A stretch of 64,000 nt of DNA from Dipteronia dyeriana (GCA_032871835.1 CM065295.1:70178687-70242686), one strand, 5' to 3'; shown: positions 45,690 to 57,901, counted from the first letter of the stretch. Program-made: numbers and translations. Notes: generated from the sequence alone by a model not told the origin.

Positions 45690-46877
45690 ATAGCTGAGGT
45701 GAAACACCTCAGATATAGCACCACAAGATATTTAATAGTAGAAAGGGAGTTATACAGAAAAGGATTTTTCAAATCCCTTTAGAGATGCGTAGACCCAATT
45801 AGTGAAAGGCAAATATTAGAAAGTATTCACAGAGGAGTCTGTGGGAATCACTCGTGTGGTAAAAGCTTGGCATATAAAACTCTCAAGCAGGGCTTTTATT
45901 GGCCGACTCTGTTTAAAAAGGCACAAGGTGTTGCAAGTCAGTGCAGAGGTTGTCAAAAGGTAGATAATGACATCCGAAAGCCACCCGAGCAGTTGAAAAG
46001 TTTGACATCACCATGGACGTTCGCCTTGTAGGGAATATATCTGATTGGCCCGATGTCTACTGTAACTAAAGAAGGAGCGAAGCATGCCAAAGTAGTCGTT
46101 GACTACTTTACAAAGTGGGTTGAAGCGGAAGCACTGGTACATATCAGCGAGGTTAACACCACCTGTTTTGTGAAGAAAAATATCATTTATCGGTTTGGAA
46201 TCCCTAAAACTATAATCATAGATAACCGGACTCAATTCGATAGTGATAGTTTCAAAAATATATGTCGAGACTTTGGGATAAATAACTATTATGCCACACC
46301 AGCTTACCCTCAGACCAATGGCCAAACAGAGGCGGTGAACAAAATAACCAAGCATATTCTAAAGGCGAAGCTGGAAGGAAAGAAGGGAAACTGGGCAGAT
46401 AAATTGCACTAAGTCTTATGGGCTTATCGGACTACAGAAATGACTTCAACAGGGGAATCACCCTACTCGTTGGCATTTAGGATGGAAGCAGTTATTCCTG
46501 TTAAGATAATTCACAAGTCCCCTAGAGTACAACTCTTTGATCCCGAAGGAAATGTGAAGATGATAAAACGAAACTTGGATGAGTTAGAGGAAAGAATAGA
46601 CAGGTCCAAAGTAAGAAATGTAGCCTACCAACAGAGGGTAGCAAGGTATTACAATTTACATGTCAAGGTTAGAAGATTCTAGCTATGAGACCTAGTCCTG
46701 AGGAGGGTGACACTTAATACAAAAGACAAGTTTGCAGGATCGTTAGCTGACAAATGGGAAGGACCATACCAAGTGGTCGAGATAGCAAGACATGGAGCAT
46801 ATCACTTTTTCCAACCTGAGAGAACCGAGCTGCCCAGGCCATACAATGCGCAGTATTTAAAGATCTTATACCCATGA
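45690..46877 (+). pseudogene. Integrase of the second Tat element
   Basis: Zinc-binding part IHRGVCGNHSCGKSLAYK ... CRGCQKV (about 45830-45965). In the core the first catalytic Asp is lost (GIYLIGP where GxDLIGP is usual). The second is in IIIDNRTQF and the Glu in NGQTEAVNKI. The C-terminal part has ERIDRSKVRNVAYQQRVARYY and KWEGPYQVVEIARHG, ending at YNAQYLKILYP. Stops at 45781, 46030, 46410 and 46680. Confidence 0.85.
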
Positions 46878-47837
46878 GGAGATTCTTACTTTTGTTTTCT
46901 TTTATTTCCATAGCTTAAACTTTGAATTGTTATTAGCTAATTATTTTTTATTTTTTGAGAAATCAATAAAAACCCCCCAGGGGAATTTATTATAAACAAT
47001 CCAGCACAGTGTTCAAAACCAAGCATTTGCTTATAAGAACATTCACAGGATACCTTAAGATATCGGTCAAAGCTGATAAGGGATCCCGAGTAGCCCAGTG
47101 AGGGGGCCAAAAGCATATGTCACCGAGACAATGCACACTCACCAAAATTAACTAGGTGCATATGAAGCACTGTTATGGTGCTTTCGGGCATACAAACCCG
47201 ATGGGATGCGCCAAAAGTTGGATAAGGTGCAAATCCTACCTATAAGATATGGACAACACGGCCATAAATGCTTATAAAGTTGGTAAGACAAGTTATGCTT
47301 TATCGTAGCGAATCTTGACCAACAAACTGTTAGGAGACATCCCAACGATCTAGTTGGCAGATAAAAGACAAGAGTCTATAAATAAAAACTGCACAATTGG
47401 TTTATAAATGAACACTGCCCAACAGAAAGATAGGTATGAAAACGATCGGGAAAAATAGCTCGAACGATACCCGAGGTGGACCCGAGATCATTACAGAATA
47501 TGGTTCAATCCTCAAAGGGAATTTAACCACAAAAAATGAGGCAATGAGTCAATAATTACATTGCGACAAGGCCTTAGATAAGTGGTTTATCTAGCCCGTA
47601 CGATCGGGATATAAGTGGTTTTGCTTAGCCTAACTTATAACGATCAACCTGGCATGGGTCGACATGCATAGCTCAGGTTGCACTAAAAATATAAGTAAAC
47701 GTAAGCATAAGAAACCACACACATAAAGCCAAATATATCCCGAAAACAAGTAATAAGGGGAAGATATGCATTGATTGTCATAATGTCAAAAATTACAAAA
47801 GCAATACACACGAAATGGTTATAAGAGCAGAGATGCA
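46878..47837. other. Spacer between integrase and antisense ORF, second Tat element
   Basis: Noncoding; an earlier diverged copy lies at 43920-44664. Includes CCCGAGTAGCCCAGTGAGG and ATCAATAAAAACC near 46964, a possible polyadenylation signal for the sense transcript. Confidence 0.6.
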
Positions 47838-48687
47838 TCAGTTGTTCCCAGCAGCTGAGCAATCTCCAGGGCCGAAAGGAGGGACATCATCATCTTGGCC
47901 TTCGTCGAACTCTCCAAAATCTAGCTCGGAGATATCATCGTCTGGATCAGCAGACACGAAGGGAGAATAATCTACATTGGATGAAGGACCAACGTCAACC
48001 TCTTTGGTCAAAACGCCACTTTCCTGACCAGCATGGAAGGACACAAGAGATACTTTTGAAGAGAGTTCGAGATGCATGGGGTGGGGATCATTTCCGATGG
48101 ATTTGCAGTAGACCTTCCACCTAATTCGTTGATTCCTAATGGCCACTAAGGATTCTTTCTGATGTTTAGATATTGTCCGGTCCCACTTCGAGCGAGCCTC
48201 TTTGGAAGACCTTTCCTTCGCACTAAAGAACGTCCTGGCAGTTGCCAGACCTCTCTCAAACTCCCTCAGTAGCGTAGCATCAAAAACAGGGGTCTTCTTG
48301 TACCGATCAACATTTTAAACCTCAAGGTCTGACCTGGCCTCATGGGAAAGCACTTCCATATTTATCTGTTGCTGCTCTAAGTCCTTGGTTAAATGCTCAT
48401 AGTGGAGTCGGGCTTCCTCAAACATTTGTTGTGCCTCCAATGTCTTTTGCTGAGCTGAAGCAAGGGAATCTTAGGTAACCCGAGTCTCATCTTAAGCCTT
48501 TTTCGCTGCCGTTTCAGCCAATATGATCCTTGATTCAAGTTTGGCGCTCCGTAGCTCGGCCCTAGCAGCCCTCTTCTCCAGCTCAATGTACTTTGTAATG
48601 AGATCCCTGAGGGCTTGGTCAGAGGCAGTCGCCCTACTCTGGACATTCATAATCGTTTTTCTCAAAGCCATCTCAGTCGCTGCATGT
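47838..48687 (-). pseudogene. Antisense ORF of the second Tat element, C-terminal part
   Basis: Minus strand, starting at the inserted LTR. A coiled-coil region (ALRDLITKYIELEKRAARAE and following, spread over frames) is followed by the C-terminal domain RIRWKVYCKSIGNDPHPMHL, which lines up with EWRAYCRNQGKELNLMHLE of the first element, and an acidic tail (ADPDDDISELDFGEFDEGQD). Frame and sequence continue across the insertion to 59702 once one copy of catgt is removed. Confidence 0.7.
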
Positions 48688-49830
48688 TGACACGTCCTAA
48701 AGAAGTGTTCCTACTCCCAAGTATAAGAGTGTCATAGTAATAAACTAACCGGTAAGACTGGGTCGAACCATAGGGAGGTTGTTCACTTGTCCTCATAGAA
48801 TTAATTATCTAGATTAATTAATAAGCTTGTTATAAAAATATAAATCAATTAAAAATTAAAACTGGGGCTAAGGGATCCACTGTTGGTAATTCGAATATGA
48901 TTCAATAATTAATATTTAGTCCAGATTAATGGGAGGTTATTCCACTACACTGACTACTCTCTGATAGATATGGGTAAAAATATCCACTGTGCTAGACAAC
49001 ATTTTTCTGTCTACAGTGAGTCAAAACTCCACAAAGATCAGAGGGGATAAACCACTCTCTGATAGATATGGGTAAAAGTACTCACTGTGCTAGATAATAC
49101 CTGTCTGTTTACAGTCAGTCAAAAACTCCATAAAGATCAGAAGGGGAGAAAGTAAAAAAATAATAAACTTACCATAATTGGATCATATTTTCCATACCAA
49201 TAGTATCACCTTTGGTCCCAGCTACATAAAATCAGCCAGACATAATTTAACTAGAAATAGTTATTTTATTTAAACTGAGAATTTGAGAATAAAAGAGAGA
49301 GAATTTCACATATCTAATATCATATTTGGATTCAGGATGTGCAAATTAGGGGGGAGAGGTCCCCTATTTATACAAAATACGGATGAAAATTGACCATCGG
49401 ATGAATTTAGAATGGAGCGTCCAGATTTTACCACGTCATCAATGAATAGTGAATAGTACATGTGTCAATGAAAGTCAACAGTGAACAGTGCACTGGCCTA
49501 TAGAATTTGATTCCCTACAACACGTGTACGATGACGTACACATGCTGTAGGGAATCAAATATTCTAGAAATGTGTCACATAATCGATCAATAATATTCTA
49601 GAAAGTCAACTACGAACAGTGCACCGACTTCTAGAATGTGATTCACTACAGTCGCGTGTATGGTACACTCGTAGTTCGGTCAAATAGGAATGTGCCATGT
49701 CATCAGAAACAGTGAAAGTCAACTATAAACAGTGAAAGTCAACTGTGAACGGTGAATAGTCAAAATTACAAAAATGCCCTTCGTGGCCTTCCTAAGGTTT
49801 TTGACGTTCTGAACTTGAAAATGATGTTTG
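48688..49830 (-). mobile_element. Solo LTR, left part (split by the SIRE-like element)
   Basis: Starts TGACACGTCC; its other end is at 59696 (TTAATCA). The target duplication catgt is at 48683-48687 and 59697-59701. With the copia element removed it is about 1.34 kb with no coding region, consistent with a solo LTR. A minus-strand TATAAATA at 49371-49364 suggests orientation. It holds an inverted repeat at 49505-49560 and several GTCAACxGTGAACAGTG repeats (49460-49770). Confidence 0.7.
49505..49560. repeat. Near-perfect inverted repeat in the solo LTR
   Basis: Arms of 26 bp (49505-49530 and 49535-49560; TTTGATTCCCTACAACACG against its complement, two mismatches) around the loop atga. The stem includes the CACGTGTACG/CGTACACATG centre. 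Confidence 0.9.
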
Positions 49831-51424
49831 TGAAACAAATATTATGGTGTGTAATATTGATCTAGAGGGGGGGGGGGGGTTTGAATAGATTTTAAATAAA
49901 TTTGACCTAATTTTCGTCAAAGGTCAAGTTGACGAAAATGCCTCTATCCAGTTATAAAAATACCACAAGTGTAATAAATGCGGAAATAGTAAAGACACGT
50001 GAGATATATGTGGAAACCCTCCAAATAGGAAAAACCACGGGTTGATGAGGGCACCACAATAGAATCTAGAATCCACTAATGGAAAAGGAATTACAATCTA
50101 ATCCCGGTATAAGTGAACCTAGTCCATCTTACTTACGATTTAAGCTACCTACTCCCAGAAGCAACATAAGTCTTACTTCTTAATGAAGAGATAAAATGTC
50201 CTAAGTGAATATATGATGATATTCAATGAACAAACAAGGCTAGGAAACCCTATATGCTTATCTAGGATAATGAGATGACAATTAATGCAATCCTAGATGT
50301 TAAGAGCTAAATGACATGTTCAAGAAGCTTAGCTAAACATAGATCAAACAATCCTATGAAGCTATCACAATACAACACTCAATCATGGCATCACAACAAT
50401 CTCTAATTTGTATCTAGAAAATGTTCTAAGAGCATACAAATAATTAAAGAGAAGGCTTAACAAGTAAAACACTTAACTTGTAAGAAGATAGTGAAGAACT
50501 TACCAAACAAGATGTGATGAAGCAATTCTATCCATAGATGCACTCTAAATGAACTTAGAAGATGCAAGATGAAGTTTTTATGCACATGGGAATGCTTTAA
50601 GTTATTAAAAATGAGTTCTTAGAAGAGTTTTTCCTTTGAAATGAGTTCTTAGAAGAGTTTTTCCTTTGAAATGAGTTCTATGGAAAATATATGATATTCT
50701 GAACTCTTACACGACCTTAAACCAAAGAGTTATATATATATGAGATCCAAACAAAGTGAGGTCGTTTTGGAAAAAATGTTCCAGCTTCCTCTGTGTGCGC
50801 TAGTGACGTGCGTTGGTCGAGTAGCGCACAACCTAATTTTATAAAAGATGTTGGACGACTGGCTCAGCTCAGTGGTGTAACACATGAGTCGATGCACTGG
50901 AATGTTGCGCTAGTGAGGCTGCGCTAGTCGAGCAGCGCACCACCAGCGCACTGCTTATTTTTGCATCTTTGTACGGGTGCAGCAGCGTAACTCTGTGGCG
51001 TAACACATGCGACAATCCACTGGAATGTTGGGCTGGTGAGGTGCACCGGTCGAGTAGCGCACCACCAGCGCAAAGCCTATTTTCAACACTCAAACAACAC
51101 AAATTCAACAAGTTCAAGAGTGATGAAAAATGCATCATATTCTAATGCCAAACATGACATAAAACATTTAATTACAAGATGCAAATAAATCAACAAGAGT
51201 CATTCAAAATGCATACAAGTATAAACACTCAACAAATATGAATAAGAATTATGCATGAATTTGTGAGTGTATGCAACTATCTCTTCAAAGCAAGTAAGCA
51301 CAAGAATTTTATCTTTGGTGCTTCTTCTCCTTGAGGCCTTGAGAGCCTACGCTACCCTTACATAATACCCCAAAATTGTGATTTTGTTCACGAAATAAGC
51401 CAATCAATAAATGAGGACTTTACA
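49831..51424 (-). repeat. 3' LTR of the SIRE-like element
   Basis: 1594 bp. Carries a run of about 13 G near 49866 (6 in the other LTR), a 30-bp tandem duplication ATGAGTTCTTAGAAGAG... near 50607-50667 that the other LTR lacks, a minus-strand TATATATATAAC at about 50744-50733, and GC-rich GCGCACCACCAGCGCA repeats at 50800-51085. Confidence 0.93.
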
Positions 51425-51442
51425 ATCTTCCCCTTTGTCTAT
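51425..51442 (-). promoter_or_regulatory. Polypurine tract
   Basis: Minus-strand ACAAAGGGGAAGAT directly before the 3' LTR. Confidence 0.8.
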
Positions 51443-52656
51443 TTCGTGACAAAACCACCACTCACATTGATCCTCACAAAACAAAATAAAACATCGGGTA
51501 GATATTCTACATTATAAAGAGATAAACATTAAAAAAAAAAACTTCAAATCTTCAATCTCTTGTAGAATTATCAACCCTACACACAAAGCAAGCACAAATA
51601 CACTTTCCAACCAAGTGCATGTGAGATGATCAATTTAATACAAAACAAAAGCAATTGCATTCAATAATATGAGTATGATATCGTGAAATGCTCATGCAAT
51701 GCACCCCCTCAACGGGTTACTCCCCCTACATTTAATCTCCCCCTAAAACAAGTATTACTACTCCTCTTAAAGCCAACACATGCTATTCTCCTAACACCAC
51801 AAAGCTAGGTCAATGCTACTTCCCCTTTTTGTCATGATATAGACAAAGGAGAAGTCCCCAACCGGGTCACTCAAGGCAAAGAAAGCAAGGAGCATACAAG
51901 ATTGTTGCATAATTATATAAGCCACATTTATGCAACTCTATCAATAGGAGAGAAACAAGGAGATTTATTTAAAGAAAATGTGTGAATCAAAAATGCTTTT
52001 CATACAAGACATGTTGCATTCAAGTCCAAAAACAATGGTATTTGGCAAAGCAAATGACAAAGGTTTCCAATATAATTCAAACCAATTTCACCATTTGTCA
52101 TAAGAGAAGCAAGGATATAGAGTTTTTATAGATATCAAATTTGAGTGGCACTATATCCAACTTTATAAGCTAAACATAGCATGAGCAACTTTGCACCTTA
52201 TTTGATTTTTCCGGGAGGATACCCGTATGATAGTAGCCATGTTGAACTAATAAAGGGAGAGAGACATTGATTAAACATTTGAGTCTCACTTAGCATTTTC
52301 ACACATTGTTTTGCATTTAAAAATTACAATCATCAATTCATGCTTTATCATTTTTCATTAGCATGTCATTTAAAGAATCATCATGTCATGGAGATAATTA
52401 TAGGTCATTCAATATGTACTTCCTATATAGATCTCCTAGTCCAAAAATGCATGTTTGAACATAAATATGACATGGATTATAATCAAAGCAAAGTTCACAC
52501 TTATTGAAGAAAATACAATATACTATAATAAGTGCAACCAAGCTACTCAAGAAATCAATAAAGGAGCATAAACATTTAAAAAAAAATGGGATGTAACAAG
52601 TATACAATAGCTCTCTTTGCTTGAGTTCCCCATATGGGGTCAAAGACCACAACACA
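51443..52656 (-). other. Noncoding tail of the SIRE-like element
   Basis: About 1.2 kb between RNase H and the polypurine tract. Some SIRE elements carry an envelope-like ORF here; none is visible, and the longest frame (52398-52655, 85 residues) has no recognisable domain. Confidence 0.6.
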
Positions 52657-53539
52657 TCACTCCATTAAACAAATCCCAATAGATCTACTAAGAGTCTTGA
52701 ATCGAGTAGCATCTAAGGGTGTAGTAAATAGATCCGCTAGTTGATCATTAGTACCTACATGGTCAAGTACTATGCATTTGTTCTCAACTAGTTCTCTAAT
52801 GAAATGATGACGGATGTCAATATGCTTAGTTCTAGAATGCTGAACCGGATTCTTGGAAATATTAATTACACTCATGTTATCGCAAAAAAAAAAGTAAGAG
52901 TACCTTGATTGAATCCATAGTCGACTAGCATTTACTTCATCCAAAAGAGTTGTGTGCATCCACTCCCAACAGCTATGTATTCGGCCTCAGCCGTGGACAA
53001 GGAAACCGAATTTTGCTTCTTGCAAAACCAAGATACAAGGTTATTTCCAATGAAAAAGCAACCGCCCGATGTACTTTTCCTATCATCACAATTTCTTGCC
53101 CAATCTGCATCACTAAAGCCTACAAGACTAGCATAAGTGTAAAAGAGTACCAAATTCCATAGTTAGATGTCCCATTCACATATCGAATGATTCTCTTAAC
53201 AGAAGAGAGATGAAACTCATTAGGATCCGATTGGTACCTAGCACACACACCCACACTAAAAGAAATATTGGACCTACTTGCAGTCAAATAGAGCAAGCTA
53301 CCAATCATGCCACGATACAAAGTTTGGTCCACACTTTTACCACTAGCATCCTTGCTTAGCTTCAAAGTGGTACTCATAGGTGTATCACAATGTTTGGCAC
53401 TTTCAAGGCCAAATTTCTTCACTAGGTTTTTAGCATACTTAGCTTGGGATATGAAAATCCCATCATCCATTTGCTTAATTTGTAAACCTATAAAGTAACT
53501 TAGCTCACTAACAAGACTCATCTCAAACTCATGAGACAT
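52657..53539 (-). pseudogene. C-terminal RT and RNase H of the SIRE-like element
   Basis: FIGLQIKQMDDGIFISQAKY and IGSLLYLTASRSNISFSV lead into RNase H. After frame changes come VGFSDADWARNCDDRKSTSG (catalytic Asp present), NSVSLSTAEAEYIAVG (Glu present), CDNMSVINISKNPVQHSRTK and the terminal ADLFTTPLD. Two frameshifts (near 53150 and 52940). Confidence 0.85.
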
Positions 53540-53559
53540 AACATCAATAAATTGTTGGA

Positions 53560-54609
53560 CTTTGGTGTCATTGGTGGAGCCAAAGACTATATCATCAACA
53601 TAGATTTGAGCTATAAAGAGCTCATCTTTGTCTTTCTTGATGAATAGAGTCTCATCAACACTACCCCTAGTGTAGCCATTGTCTATAAGATATTGGGTGA
53701 GACGCTCATACCAAACCCTGGTGCTTGTTTCAACCCATATAAAGCTTTCTTGAGATGATATACATGGTTAGGGTGGTGAGGATCTACAAACCCTTTGGGT
53801 TGCTCAACAAACACTTCCTCTTGCAATAAACCATTGAGGAAGGCACTCTTAACATCCATTTGATATAATTTGAACTTGTGCAAAAAAGAAATGGATAAAA
53901 GAAGCCTAATGGACTCAATCCTAGCAACGGGAGCAAATGTCTCCTCAAAATCAATACCCTCAATTTGAGAGTACCCTTGTGCTACAAGCCTAGCCTTGTT
54001 TCGCACAATGTTGTCATCCTCATCGGATTTGTTCCTATATACCCACTTGGTGCCTATCACATTGGTGTTCTTAGACCTAGGAACTAGAGTCCAAACCTCA
54101 TTCCTTTCAAATTGGTTAAGCTTTTCTTGCATAGCAAGAACCCAAAATTCATCCTTCAAGGCTTCATCAACCTTCTTGGGTTTTATTTGAGAGGTGTAAC
54201 AAGTGTAGCTATTTAGATTAGTCATTTGATGCCTAGTCCTAACACCTTCACTAACCTCTCTAATGATGTCATCTTTGTCATGGAGTTTCCTAACCCATAG
54301 TGTAGGTTCTTTTGAGTTCAAGAGAGGAATCCTATCAATAGGTTGCGTTATGTTATCATCAAGGTTAGTCTTTTCAACATTAGAAACATCAACAACCTTC
54401 TCCAAATGGAAGTCATCAACTAGATCTACCTCCTCCTCATGTTCATTAGATTTGAACCTAGTATCATCAATAACAACATTAGATGATTTCATCACGGTCC
54501 TAGTTCTTAGATTGAAAACTCTATAGGCTTTACTATTCAAGGCATAGCCAATGAAGATACCCTCATCACTCTTAGCATCAAATTTTCCAAGTTGATCACG
54601 GTCATTCAA
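53560..54609 (-). pseudogene. Reverse transcriptase of the SIRE-like element
   Basis: Starts in the integrase-RT linker ([15 protein letters not shown]). RT follows with [52 protein letters not shown] and [16 protein letters not shown] frameshift near 53715 precedes the catalytic YVDDI (about 53605). Confidence 0.88.
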
Positions 54610-54654
54610 AATGTAGCATTTGCTTCAGAAGGTGTGGAAATAGCTAACATTTGG

Positions 54655-55356
54655 CTATCTACCTTTCCGTAACTCATAGGAGGTTTGCCTAGTGTGAGGC
54701 CTAAGGAATACTCTATTTCCTATGTAGCACACCGTATTGACGGCTTCGGCCCAAATGTTCCTAGGGACATTGTTGCTAAGCAATGTCACACGGACCATTT
54801 CTTGAAGAACCCTATTTTTCCTCTCAACAACTCCATTTTGTTGAGGTGTCCTAGGAGCCGAAAACTCATGAGAGATGCCTAGACTATTGCAATAGTTTTC
54901 AAAATGAGCATTCTCAAATTCCTTCCCATGGTCACTCCTAATCCTTTTAATGTTTTTAATCTTGGAGTTCATTTCATTTTAAATTTTGGAACAAAGCATT
55001 TTAAACTTGTCAAAAGTTTCAGATTTTTCTCTAAGAAAATAAGTCCATGTGTACCTAGAGAAGTCATCTAAACACACAAAAATGTATCTCTTTCCACCTA
55101 AACTCTCGGTTTGCATGGGACCCATAAGATCCATATGGAGAAGCTCTAGAGGTTCCTTGGTGGATAAATACTTGCCCTTTTTGAGCATACTTTTGGTTTG
55201 CTTCCCTTGTTGGCAAGGTCCACAAACACCATTAACCTTTTTCCCAAGCTTGGGAAGGCCTCGCATAACATTGAACTTATCTAAGGTATGTAAATCCTTA
55301 TAGTTCATGTGACCAAGTCTTTCGTGCCACAACTCAATTTGTTCATCCTTGGACAC
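54655..55356 (-). pseudogene. Integrase of the SIRE-like element
   Basis: GAG-pre-integrase ELWHERLGHMNYKDLHTLDK and CGPCQQGKQTKS are followed by the core with D in LLHMDLMGPM, D in RIRSDHGKEFEN and E in QQNGVVERKNR. DDE intact. One stop near 54977. Confidence 0.9.
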
Positions 55357-55672
55357 ATTGCAAGAGACACCTCTAGCCTCGAGACACTAGCAATTGTCGC
55401 TAGATGTCATACCTTTTAACAAGGTTTGTCCATTTGGCAATAGGATAGAATAATCATCTTTCCTAAACAAGACTGAAAGTCCTTCATCACTAAGATGTGA
55501 AATGCTTATCAAATTGGCTTTTAAACCATCAACATACAAAGCATTGGACAAAGAGGGTAATTCGGGAATGGAAATGGTTCCTTTTCTTTAACCTTCTTTT
55601 TGGATCCATCACCAAAGGTGACATTTCCTCCCTCCTCCATCACAAGAGTCTCAAAGAAACTCTTATTTCCAG

Positions 55673-56223
55673 TCATGTGCCTAGTGCACCACTATCCAAA
55701 TACCAAAAATCACAAGAATGAGCATTCAAGGCAATTTGTGCAACATGGAAAAAGTGTTCATCCTTTCTAATCCACCTAGGTGCAATATTTTTCTTCCTAG
55801 TGGTCAATGGTACATGGGCTCTAAGTGTCCTAGGATCATGCAAAGTTGTTCCATTTTTCCTAGTGACATGTATCATGGCTTTAGTCTTTTTCTTCTCTAT
55901 CATGCTTTCAATCCTACACAATTTAATATATCTAAAGCAATTTGGTCTAATGTGACCATCAATACAACAAAATGACAAGTAGGAATGAAGTTAGGAATCA
56001 TACCATAACCTTGAGGATGCATTGGAGCCTTTCCATGTCTATGTGGTTGTCTTGATTGTTGTTGAAGAGCTTTCCTTCTTTGTTGTTGAGCAAGACTTGA
56101 TTGCTTCCTTCGTTGAGCTTGCATGATAGGTATCTTCCCTTTATGAGCTTTCGGTTGAGGGAAGTTAGCTTGAGGAGTCCTAGTAGGATAGGCTTGAGGT
56201 AGACTTCTTAGTGCCACCTTCAC
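55673..56223 (-). pseudogene. Post-gag linker and protease start of the SIRE-like element
   Basis: A Gln-rich linker (QQQRRKALQQQSRQ) is followed by a second CCHC-like stretch (IDGHIRPNC) and the protease loop FWYLDSGALGT, where D-S-G is kept but the residues after it are altered. The protease body (55357-55672) is in other frames with stops. Confidence 0.65.
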
Positions 56224-56360
56224 TTGAACACTCTCCTAGGTCAAGTTTCTTCCTAGGTGATTGATGAGAAGATGACCCATTGAAGTTCATGCTTCTTACA
56301 AAAATGGTCTTGCTTTGAGTGGAGGACACTTTGTCATCTTCAAACCCAAGTCCCTTCTTG

Positions 56361-57776
56361 TCACTTGGCCTTTCCAACATCTAGCATGTGGTCAAGTTTT
56401 TTGGTGCTAGAGTTCATCTTGGCCAACAACGCTCTAGCATCTTCTAGCTCTTTCTTCAACCCTTCTTCACTCCTCTTAGATCTCACCAACTCTTCATTTA
56501 GTTGGTCAACTTGAGTTGAGAGGTCTAGGTTTTCTACTTTTAATCTCTTGATTTCATTCTTGTTCTTTAACCTTGAACTCTCAAACTTAGCCATGTAGTC
56601 CTTGAGATCCATCATATCCACACTTCCATTTGTGGATTGTGATGAAGATCCATCATCACTTGAGTAGTTTTCCTTTTGACTTTCATTCTCATTTTCACTA
56701 GCATCTTTGCTCCTAAGAGAGGATGTAAATGCTATGAAGTTAGCCATGAGTTCTTCATCATCTGAAGACTCATCTCCTTCATTGGAGTTATCACTTTCAC
56801 TCCATGTGGCAGCCATCACTTTTCCTTTTTTCTTGACCTTGTGATTTGCACATTCCGGGGCAAAGTGACCTATCCCACCACATTCATAGCATTTGACTCT
56901 TTTCTTCTCGGTCTTTTCTTGCCTAGGCTCAAACGTTTTGAAGGGAGCCTTTTTCTTCAAGTCTTGACCCTTGGATCCAAAACCTTTCCTCTCGGACATG
57001 TAAAAGTTCTTGAACTTCCTCATTAGCAAGGTCATTTTTTCATCTGAGTCATCACTCTCATCCTTCTCAACTTTGGATGCTTTCAAAGCAATATCCTTTT
57101 GCTTTTTCAACTGTGTGGGGTTAGGACATTTCCTAGATTCATAAGCTAGAAGTCTCTCATTCACCTCACTTGGCTTCATGTCCTTGTAACCACTATTTTC
57201 TTCTAAAGTCATCACCTTAGACTCAAATCTATCAGGTAGAGATCTCATAATCTTCTGTTTGATCTTCCTATCCGAATAAGGATCACCAAGTTGATGACTT
57301 TGGTTCACAATGTCTATCAACCTCACTTCAAAGTCATTGAAGCATTCGTTCTCATCCATCTTGAGCAGCTCAAATTGCGTTCGGAGAACTTGAAGCTTCG
57401 ATTCCTTAACCACATCGGTTCCCTCATATGCAACTTCTAGGATATCCCATGCCTCCTTGGCTATCCTAGTATTTTGAACCAACTTGTACTGGATATCATC
57501 CATTGCACATAGGATGGCATGCATTGCCTTCCTATTCCATTTCGATGCCTCAAACTCTTGTGCATTCCACTGTGCCTTTGGATTGAGTACATCATCTCCT
57601 CCATCTGTAGGAGTCATCATGGGTGGAGTGTAGCCATCTTTAACAGCCATCCATGCCCTGTCATGAATTTGGCAAATGTACGACTCCATCTTGTCTTTCC
57701 AAGAGGCATAATTCAATCCGGTGAGGAGTGAAGGTCTAGTGCTAGAAGCTCCCTCGTTGCCACCGTTTCCACTCAT
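56361..57776 (-). CDS. gag of the SIRE-like element
   Basis: An open frame of 471 residues from the Met of MSGNGGNEG (57776), chosen because the region upstream is the element leader although the frame is open to 57860. It has a copia gag domain (LNYASWKDKMESYI, WDILEVAYEGTDVVKESKL, QLGDPYSDRKIKQKIMRSLP), a basic segment, a zinc knuckle CYECGGIGHFAPEC and an acidic Ser-rich tail with a coiled coil (DLSTQVDQLNEELVRSKRSE). The frame stops at 56361, and the next part of the family's gag-pol lies in a different frame, so the polyprotein is broken here. Confidence 0.85.
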   Translation of the reverse strand: MSGNGGNEGASSTRPSLLTGLNYASWKDKMESYICQIHDRAWMAVKDGYTPPMMTPTDGGDDVLNPKAQWNAQEFEASKWNRKAMHAILCAMDDIQYKLVQNTRIAKEAWDILEVAYEGTDVVKESKLQVLRTQFELLKMDENECFNDFEVRLIDIVNQSHQLGDPYSDRKIKQKIMRSLPDRFESKVMTLEENSGYKDMKPSEVNERLLAYESRKCPNPTQLKKQKDIALKASKVEKDESDDSDEKMTLLMRKFKNFYMSERKGFGSKGQDLKKKAPFKTFEPRQEKTEKKRVKCYECGGIGHFAPECANHKVKKKGKVMAATWSESDNSNEGDESSDDEELMANFIAFTSSLRSKDASENENESQKENYSSDDGSSSQSTNGSVDMMDLKDYMAKFESSRLKNKNEIKRLKVENLDLSTQVDQLNEELVRSKRSEEGLKKELEDARALLAKMNSSTKKLDHMLDVGKAK

Positions 57777-57884
57777 TGTGTTTAATGAATGAATGATATG
57801 AATGCAAGTGTATGAATGATCAATACACACACAAAATGCAACACACACCAAAATGAGCAAGGATCACCTATGTATGTCTAGGAA

Positions 57885-57900
57885 CTTGTTCTGATACCAA
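57885..57900 (-). promoter_or_regulatory. Primer-binding site
   Basis: Minus-strand TTGGTATCAGAACAAG directly after the 5' LTR, the initiator-Met tRNA type usual in copia elements. Confidence 0.85.
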
Positions 57901-57901
57901 T

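Noticed and set aside
50869..51138. 89-residue minus-strand frame in the SIRE LTR
   Set aside because: Reads through the GC-rich LTR repeats; the same region is not kept open in the other LTR.
52398..52655. Possible envelope-like ORF of the SIRE-like element
   Set aside because: 85 residues, hydrophobic stretches only, no signal or coiled-coil pattern typical of such ORFs, and no extension in other frames.
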